Positions 59,025-64,000 of a DNA stretch of 64,000 nt are shown in pieces. The stretch covers positions 896,501 to 960,500 of the forward strand of contig NZ_CP107942.1 in assembly GCF_036053395.1 (NCBI RefSeq). Reading direction: 5' to 3'. Below the pieces are notes generated by a model. It searched no databases. It saw nothing but the letters and a program-made list of their open reading frames with translations, and was not told where the DNA came from. The translations under genes and the position numbers were made by a program. The number at the start of each line of letters is the position of its first letter. Position 1 is the first letter of the stretch. Origin of the DNA: Actinoplanes sp. NBC_00393. GTDB lineage: Bacteria > Actinomycetota > Actinomycetes > Mycobacteriales > Micromonosporaceae.

Positions 59025-62000
59025 GTGCTGATGGACCGTGACTCACCAGATCTGACCGCCGTGGTCACGGTTGCCGCTGCCGAGGTTCGCGTGCTGCACG
59101 GCCTCCTCGGGGCCGACGGTGCGATCGCGTTGTGGGCGGAGACCGATGCCGACCGCTCGCCGGGCGGAGCGAGGCGGCGGGGTGACGCGCCCGACCATCC
59201 GTTCGCGGTGCCGGCCGATGCCCTTCCGGCGGGCGCCGCGCGGCCGGTCACGCTGATGCTGCCCTCGACGAGCGCCGGGCCGCTGTCCTCCCCGCAGCTC
59301 GGGCTGCCGTCACGCCGGGGGACGCCACGTGCGCGGCCCTGGCGGGTGCCCGCGGTCGAGGTGCCGTTCCTGGATTCCGATCTGGTGGCCGAGTTCGACG
59401 GGCGGGCCGCGCCGTCGGTCGGCTGGCTGGTCGAGTTCTGCGCGTTCGCGGCGAGCCTGGTGCGGCGCGGGCGGGTGCTGCCCGGCGTGCGCCTCGACGG
59501 CCCGCGCCCGGCCGCGTGGTGGCGGCCGGTGCTGATCGGGGCCGATGCGGTGCGGGCCGCGTCGCTTCGTGACCGGATGCCCCCGGCCTGCCGGGCCGGG
59601 CAGACCCGTGCGGCCGAGCGCGGCGCCGTGGCGCGCCGCCGCAGACAGGCGCCGGGGCCGGCGTCCCGGGCGGCCGTGTCCTCGGCGGACGTCTTCACCG
59701 CTGACGGGTTCATGGCGGACGGGTCCACGGCGGATGTGTTTGCGGCCGCGCTGGAGCGGCTGGTTGATGGGCTGGTGCGGACCCGGCTGGCCGAGGCCGG
59801 CGTGGTGCTGGCCGACTACGGCTGGCTGGCCGCGCTCACCGGGGAGCCCGAGTTCGAGGCAGCGCCGGCGCTGGTCGACGAGCTGACCGGGCGGCTCGAC
59901 GCGTGGTTCGCCCAGGCGGCGCGTGGGGCCGAGGTCCGGGTGTGCTTCCGGCTCAGCGATCCGCGGGAGCACGAGCCGGTGATGCCCGCCGAGGTGCCGC
60001 TGCCCGAGGACGCCTGGCGGCTGGAGTTCCTGCTGCAGGCCGCCGACGAGCCCAGCGTGCTGGTCAGCGCCGCCGACGTGTGGCGCGATCAGTATGCGCC
60101 GCTCAGCCGGTGGACCTCGCATCCGCAGGAGCGGCTGCTGGCCGGGCTCGGGCGGGCCGCCCGGCTCTACCCGGAGCTGGGCGAGGCGCTGCGCGGCACC
60201 CACCCGACCGAGATGCTGCTCGACACCGAGGGCGCCCACCGGTTCCTCAGCCACGCCGCGCTGCTCGAGGAGGCCGGCTACGGGGTGCTGCTGCCGGCCT
60301 GGTGGCGGCGACGGCCCAGCCTCGGGCTCTCGCTGAACGTGCGGGGTCGCGACCCGGTCTCCACCGTGCTGCGGGACCGGGCGGTCGGGTTGCGCGAGAT
60401 GGTCGACTACCAGTGGGGGCTGGCTCTCGGGGGGCGCACTCTCACCGAGCACGAGCTGGCCGACCTGGCCCGCGCCAAGGTGCCCCTGGTCCGGCTGCGC
60501 GGGCGCTGGGTGTTCCTGGACCCGCAGCGGCTCGCCGCCGGCCTCGACTTCCTGCGCCGCGGCGGCGGCACGATGACCGCCGGGGACGCGCTCAAGGTGA
60601 TGCGGCTGCTCCCGCCCGAGGAGCTGCCGCTGCCGGTGACCGACGCGCGCGGCGAGGGCTGGCTGGCCGACCTGCTGACCGGGCGCCTCGACCAGAGCCT
60701 CGAGCTGCTGCCCCCGCCGGAGGGCCTGGCCGGCGTGCTCCGGCCGTACCAGATTCGGGGTTTCTCCTGGCTGGCCTTCCTGGAGTCGCTGGGCCTGGGC
60801 GCCTGCCTCGCCGACGACATGGGTCTGGGCAAGACCGTGCAGCTGCTGGCGCTGCTGCTGCACCACCGGGCCGGGCCCGCGCTGCTGATCTGCCCGCTGT
60901 CGGTGCTGGGCAACTGGCAGCGGGAGGCGGCGCGGTTCGCGCCGTCGCTGCGGGTCCGGGTGCTGCACGGTGCCGATCGGGAGGGCCCGGCGGCGCTGGC
61001 CGACGGCGCCGACCTGGTGCTGACGACCTATGCGACGGCCGTCCGCGACGCCGACGCCCTCGCCGGGATCGAGTGGGACCGGGTGGTGCTCGACGAGGCG
61101 CAGCACATCAAGAACGCCGGTGGCAGCGCGGCGAAAGCGGTCCGCCGGTTCCCGGCCCGCAACCGGATCGCGCTGACCGGTACCCCGGTGGAGAACCGGC
61201 TGTCCGAGCTCTGGTCGATCCTCGACTTCGTCAACCCGGGCCTGCTGGCGTCGGCGCACACGTTCCGGGCCCGGTTCGCGGTGCCCATCGAGCGCTACGG
61301 GGAGGAGGATGCGGCCGCCCGCCTGCGCCAGGCGACCCGGCCGTTCCTGCTGCGGCGTACGAAGCTGGACCCGCACATCTCCGCCGACCTGCCCGCCAAG
61401 CGGCACGTCCGGCACCTGTGCGGGATGACGACCGAGCAGGTCAGCCTCTACCGGGCGGTCCTCGACGAGCTGGAGGACCGCCTCGCCGAGCCGGGGGAGA
61501 AGTGGCGCAAGGGCCTGGTGCTGGCCGCCATGACCAAGCTCAAACAGGTGTGCGTGCACCCGGCGCTGGTGCTCAAGGACAACTCGCCGCTGCCCGGCCG
61601 CTCCGGCAAGATCGACCGTCTCGAGGAGATCCTGGACCACGCGCTCGGCGTGGGGGAGAGCGTGCTGTGCTTCACCCAGTTCGCCCGGTTCGGCGGGATG
61701 CTCGTGCCGCACCTGGCCGCGCGGTTCGGCGTGCCGGTGAAATTCCTGCACGGTGGCACACCACGGGGCGCCCGGGACGCCATGGTCGCGGAGTTTCAGC
61801 AGGCCGACCGGCCGGGGGTCTTCGTGCTCTCGCTGAAAGCCGGCGGCACCGGGCTGAACCTGACCGCCGCCAACCACGTCGTGCACGTCGACCGCTGGTG
61901 GAACCCGGCGGCCGAGACCCAGGCCTCCGACCGGGCGTACCGGATCGGGCAGCGCCGCGACGTGCACGTCCACAACCTGGTCTGCCTCGGCACCCTGGAG

Positions 62001-62141
62001 GAGCGCATCGACCAGCTCGTCGCCGACAAGGGGGTCCTCGCCGAGCGCGTGGTCGGCAGCGGCGAGGGCTGGCTCAGCGCGCTCACCGCTCAGGAACTGC
62101 GCGACCTGTTCGCCCTGGCCCCGGAGGCGATCGTTGACTGA
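59025..62141 (+). CDS. SNF2-family DEAD-like helicase/ATPase
   Basis: 1038 aa from GTG 59025 (ATG 59031 possible). An N-terminal ~550 residues specific to bacterial SNF2 proteins (SNF2_N-preceding DUF3670-like region) leads to the motor: 'LRPYQIRGFSWLAFLESLGL' (Q motif), Walker A 'DDMGLGKTVQ', Ia 'LICPLSVLGNWQRE', DEAQ box 'VVLDEAQHIKN', III 'RIALTGTPVENRLSELWSIL', then C-domain 'VLCFTQFARFGGML', V 'LSLKAGGTGLNLT' and VI 'QASDRAYRIGQRRDVHVH'. All ATPase motifs are intact. It overlaps the SWIM-domain gene by 8 bp, a conserved actinobacterial pairing. Role in DNA repair or remodelling is inferred. Confidence 0.95.
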   Translation: MLMDRDSPDLTAVVTVAAAEVRVLHGLLGADGAIALWAETDADRSPGGARRRGDAPDHPFAVPADALPAGAARPVTLMLPSTSAGPLSSPQLGLPSRRGTPRARPWRVPAVEVPFLDSDLVAEFDGRAAPSVGWLVEFCAFAASLVRRGRVLPGVRLDGPRPAAWWRPVLIGADAVRAASLRDRMPPACRAGQTRAAERGAVARRRRQAPGPASRAAVSSADVFTADGFMADGSTADVFAAALERLVDGLVRTRLAEAGVVLADYGWLAALTGEPEFEAAPALVDELTGRLDAWFAQAARGAEVRVCFRLSDPREHEPVMPAEVPLPEDAWRLEFLLQAADEPSVLVSAADVWRDQYAPLSRWTSHPQERLLAGLGRAARLYPELGEALRGTHPTEMLLDTEGAHRFLSHAALLEEAGYGVLLPAWWRRRPSLGLSLNVRGRDPVSTVLRDRAVGLREMVDYQWGLALGGRTLTEHELADLARAKVPLVRLRGRWVFLDPQRLAAGLDFLRRGGGTMTAGDALKVMRLLPPEELPLPVTDARGEGWLADLLTGRLDQSLELLPPPEGLAGVLRPYQIRGFSWLAFLESLGLGACLADDMGLGKTVQLLALLLHHRAGPALLICPLSVLGNWQREAARFAPSLRVRVLHGADREGPAALADGADLVLTTYATAVRDADALAGIEWDRVVLDEAQHIKNAGGSAAKAVRRFPARNRIALTGTPVENRLSELWSILDFVNPGLLASAHTFRARFAVPIERYGEEDAAARLRQATRPFLLRRTKLDPHISADLPAKRHVRHLCGMTTEQVSLYRAVLDELEDRLAEPGEKWRKGLVLAAMTKLKQVCVHPALVLKDNSPLPGRSGKIDRLEEILDHALGVGESVLCFTQFARFGGMLVPHLAARFGVPVKFLHGGTPRGARDAMVAEFQQADRPGVFVLSLKAGGTGLNLTAANHVVHVDRWWNPAAETQASDRAYRIGQRRDVHVHNLVCLGTLEERIDQLVADKGVLAERVVGSGEGWLSALTAQELRDLFALAPEAIVD

Positions 62142-62901
62142 CTTCCCCCTGGCGTTCCTGGGCATGTTCGAGTCCCTGCGGATGGGGCCGACCTTCGCCC
62201 GCGGCCGCCGCGACGAGCGCGCCGGGCACGTGCGCAGCCTGACCGTCTCCAGCAGCCTGGCCGTCGCGCTGGTGCGCGGGCCCGACGACCCGAACGCTTT
62301 CCGGGCGCGCATCGCGGTCCGGGCGTTCGGGGCGGCCGACTGGGGCCGCGTCGAGAAAGCCCTGGTCTCCGAGGCCCGCTACGTCGCCGACCTGCTCAGT
62401 GGGCGGATGCCGGCCGGGATCGAGGCCGTTTTCGACGGGGCCGGGCTGGGGCTGCTGCCGCTCTCGCTCGACGAGGTGGCGATGGACTGCAGCTGCGAGC
62501 GGTGGCCGATGCCGTGCGTGCACCTGGCGGCCACGACCTATGCGCTGGCCCGGGCGTTCGAGACGGACCCGTTCGAGGTGTTCGCCTGGCGCGGCCGGTC
62601 GCGCGACGAGCTGCTGATGCGCCTGCGTCACCTGCGGGAGTCGGCGGCGGTGGACGCGCTCGAGACGTCGGCGCCGGCGCCCGAGACGCCGGAAGCGCCC
62701 GTCGACGTTCTGATCGATCCGGAGGATCCGGGCGCGTTCTGGGGGAGCGACGCCGATGTGGAGCCGGAGCCGGTTTCCGGGGTGCGGCCCGACGCGCTGC
62801 TCGACCAGCTGGATCCACCGGCGATCAGCCACCATGGGGAACCGGTGGTGGAGGTGCTGCGGCCGGCGTACCGGGCGTTGTCCGACGACGAGCGTGCCTA
62901 G
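62134..62901 (+). CDS. SWIM zinc-finger protein partner of SNF2
   Basis: 255 aa, TTG start overlapping the SNF2 stop, with GGAGGC upstream. The SWIM motif is 'MDCSCERWPMPCVHLAAT' (CxC...CxH) at about 112-129; it binds zinc and mediates DNA or protein contacts. N-terminal 'GRRDERAGHVRSLTVSSSLA' and 'RVEKALVSEARYVADLLSGRMP' are typical of actinobacterial SWIM proteins encoded next to SNF2 helicases. The C-terminus is acidic and Pro-rich. Confidence 0.9.
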   Translation: MTDFPLAFLGMFESLRMGPTFARGRRDERAGHVRSLTVSSSLAVALVRGPDDPNAFRARIAVRAFGAADWGRVEKALVSEARYVADLLSGRMPAGIEAVFDGAGLGLLPLSLDEVAMDCSCERWPMPCVHLAATTYALARAFETDPFEVFAWRGRSRDELLMRLRHLRESAAVDALETSAPAPETPEAPVDVLIDPEDPGAFWGSDADVEPEPVSGVRPDALLDQLDPPAISHHGEPVVEVLRPAYRALSDDERA

Positions 62902-62917
62902 GGTTGCGCGGAGTGGT

Positions 62918-62923
62918 TAGGGT
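62918..62923 (+). promoter_or_regulatory. -10 element TAGGGT, leaderless start
   Basis: TAGGGT, 6-nt spacer GGGCCG, GTG at 62930. Confidence 0.5.
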
Positions 62924-62929
62924 GGGCCG

Positions 62930-63211
62930 GTGATCTGGGTCGAGGCGTTGTGGCGCTTGGTCAGCGTGCTGACCGAGTCCGGCCCGACCGGTCTGCTGCT
63001 CGGAGCGGGCGCGATCGCCGGTGTGCTGCTGGTGACCGTCCTCACCGCCAGTGTGCTGCTCGGCGGCCGGACAGCCGCCGTCAACCCCGGCGCCAGTCGC
63101 CGGGTCTTGCGGGAACGCGCCCGGCGGACCGGTGTGCCCCGCTATCGCGACCCTGACGCCGCCGGGCGGACCCGGCCTCGAGGACCCACCGCGGCCCTCG
63201 CGGCCGCCTGA
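62930..63211 (+). CDS. DUF6412-family small membrane protein
   Basis: 93 aa, GTG start. An N-terminal amphipathic stretch is followed by one strong membrane helix ('LLLGAGAIAGVLLVTVLTASVLL', split here into 'LLLGAGAIAGVLL' and 'VTVLTASVLL') and a basic Arg/Pro-rich cytoplasmic tail ('RRVLRERARRTGVPRYRDPDA'). DUF6412 proteins are found directly upstream of YidC paralogues in actinomycetes, as here (100 bp), so a role with the insertase is plausible. Confidence 0.8.
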   Translation: MIWVEALWRLVSVLTESGPTGLLLGAGAIAGVLLVTVLTASVLLGGRTAAVNPGASRRVLRERARRTGVPRYRDPDAAGRTRPRGPTAALAAA

Positions 63212-63238
63212 GCGTCCCTGCTCGCCGGCCGCAGCTTC

Positions 63239-63269
63239 TTCACGACCGCACGGCTCGCGCCGTCGTGAA
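63239..63269 (+). terminator. Hairpin between DUF6412 and YidC genes
   Basis: TTCACGAC (63239-63246) pairs with GTCGTGAA (63262-63269); a nested CGGC/GCCG stem extends it. No T-tract; could be an attenuator or mRNA processing site. Confidence 0.45.
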
Positions 63270-63311
63270 CAAGCCTCGCGTCCTCGTCCCGGCGTTCCGA
63301 GGGGTTTCCTC

Positions 63312-64000
63312 ATGTCCTCCTTGATGGCTGTCGTCTACACGGCGATCTCCGCGATTCTGTTGTTCTGGCACGACGTCTGGTTCCGGGTGTTCGGCGACGC
63401 CGACGGCTGGCAGACCGACTGGGCCTGGGTGCTCGGCATCGTCTTCCTGGTCCTCACCGTCCGCACCGCGCTGATCCCGCTGGTGGTCCGGCAGGTGCGG
63501 GCGCAGCGGGCGATCCAGCGGCTGCAACCGCAGATCGCCGCGCTGCGCGAGAAACACCGCGGTGATCTGCCCGCCATGCAGGCCGAGCTGGCCAAGCTCT
63601 ACCAGACCGAGAAGATCAAACCGATGGCGAGCCTGCTGCCGTTGCTGGTGCAGGCGCCGATCCTGTTCGGCCTGCTGCACGTGCTGCGCCATGTGCGGCC
63701 CGACGTGACAAGCGAGGCCTCCCGCACGCTGTACGGCTGGACCCTCACCCAGTTCGACAGCGCCGTGCACGCCAAGCTGTTCGGCGCGCCGATCGCGGCC
63801 GGCTTCAACTCGACCGCGGAGCAGCTGAGCCTGCTCGGCGCGTCCTCCCTGACCGTGAAGATCGTCACCGCCGCCCTGATCCTGATCATGACCGCGACGA
63901 CGTACCTCTCCACCCGCCAGATGATCAGCAAATCCGGCCCGGCGACGGATGCGCAGGGCCGGCTGGTGCAGCGCCTGATGCTGTACGGGTTCCCGCTCTC
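63312..64000 (+). CDS. yidC: YidC/Oxa1-type membrane protein insertase (partial)
   Basis: ATG 63312 with GAGGGG about 7 nt upstream; the frame is open to the window end (229 codons seen). It shows the Oxa1/YidC core: first helix 'MAVVYTAISAILLFWHDVWF', second 'WAWVLGIVFLVLTVRTALIP', the cytoplasmic coiled hairpin 'RAIQRLQPQIAALREKH' and 'LAKLYQTEKIKPMASLLPLL', and later helices starting 'IVTAALILIMTATTYLSTRQ'. The Arg in helix 2 ('TVRTALIP') corresponds to the hydrophilic-groove Arg of YidC. It inserts membrane proteins. It is not next to rpmH/rnpA in the visible part, so it may be the second paralogue. Confidence 0.93.
   Translation, partial: MSSLMAVVYTAISAILLFWHDVWFRVFGDADGWQTDWAWVLGIVFLVLTVRTALIPLVVRQVRAQRAIQRLQPQIAALREKHRGDLPAMQAELAKLYQTEKIKPMASLLPLLVQAPILFGLLHVLRHVRPDVTSEASRTLYGWTLTQFDSAVHAKLFGAPIAAGFNSTAEQLSLLGASSLTVKIVTAALILIMTATTYLSTRQMISKSGPATDAQGRLVQRLMLYGFPL

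Noticed and set aside
59310..62312. Minus-strand open frame of 1000 codons opposite SNF2
   Set aside because: Antisense shadow of a gene with all helicase motifs; composition is Arg/Gly/His/Pro noise.

Overview
The window is very GC-rich with strong G/C preference at third codon positions, frequent GTG/TTG starts, start-stop overlaps (ATGA/GTGA), many actinobacterial protein families (TIGR03089, DUF5990, DUF6412, DUF732, ScyD/ScyE, GPP34) and several genes whose start codon lies 6-7 nt after a TANNNT hexamer. This points to a filamentous actinomycete; a Micromonosporaceae (Actinoplanes-like) chromosome is my best guess, by inference only. I see no rRNA, tRNA, CRISPR array, transposase or phage gene.

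Layout. 0-5.4 kb: tail of an OmpR-type regulator, its histidine kinase, and a MacA/MacB-like efflux set (adaptor, ATPase, permease) plus a DUF5666-like anchored protein. 5.5-18 kb: housekeeping and accessory genes (TerC-family membrane protein, LigB-type dioxygenase, GPP34, amino-acid permease + GNAT pair, lone iolB, haem peroxidase with LysM tail, TIGR03089, small PGB-like protein, DUF732 lipoprotein with a coupled 66-aa gene, trypsin-like membrane protease). 18-29 kb: a fused double ABC exporter with a degenerate second ATPase, a StyA-like flavin monooxygenase, a metallophosphoesterase, a P-loop kinase, a secreted ScyD/ScyE beta-propeller and an unknown Cys-containing protein. 29-43.9 kb: an exopolysaccharide-type locus: polysaccharide deacetylase, two GH26-like secreted proteins, three GT2 glycosyltransferases, a DUF1616-like membrane protein, a 1360-aa membrane protein with a long disordered N-terminus, a sulfotransferase and a GH43/32-like protein. 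44.5-49.5 kb: soluble Ser/Thr kinase, universal stress protein + amino-acid permease, STAS protein, SDR-like epimerase with a probable 3' frameshift. 50.4-58 kb: cytochrome P450, secreted GH9 cellulase under a CebR-type operator, ATP-grasp, esterase, arginase-family and PHP proteins. 58.5-64 kb: DUF5990, SNF2 helicase + SWIM protein, DUF6412 and the start of YidC.

Between genes lie islands of tandem or palindromic repeats: 62-bp units at 7.2-7.7 and 23.7-24.0 kb (one shared family), 18-bp and 41-bp arrays near 23.5 and 24.5 kb, a 126-bp array at 49.7-50.3 kb, and two related long hairpins at 26.1 and 58.3 kb whose stems differ in sequence but keep pairing. They have no credible coding role although they create long false reading frames.

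The most interesting leads are: (i) the 1360-aa membrane protein whose disordered region carries eight acidic-T-V-x-hydrophobic motifs fitting the FHA-domain pThr-x-x-Ile/Leu/Val code, inside an exopolysaccharide locus and 7 kb from a Ser/Thr kinase; (ii) the conserved-structure palindromic element; (iii) the CebR-type operator embedded in the first codons of an apparently leaderless cellulase mRNA; and (iv) two very small genes, 59 and 66 aa.
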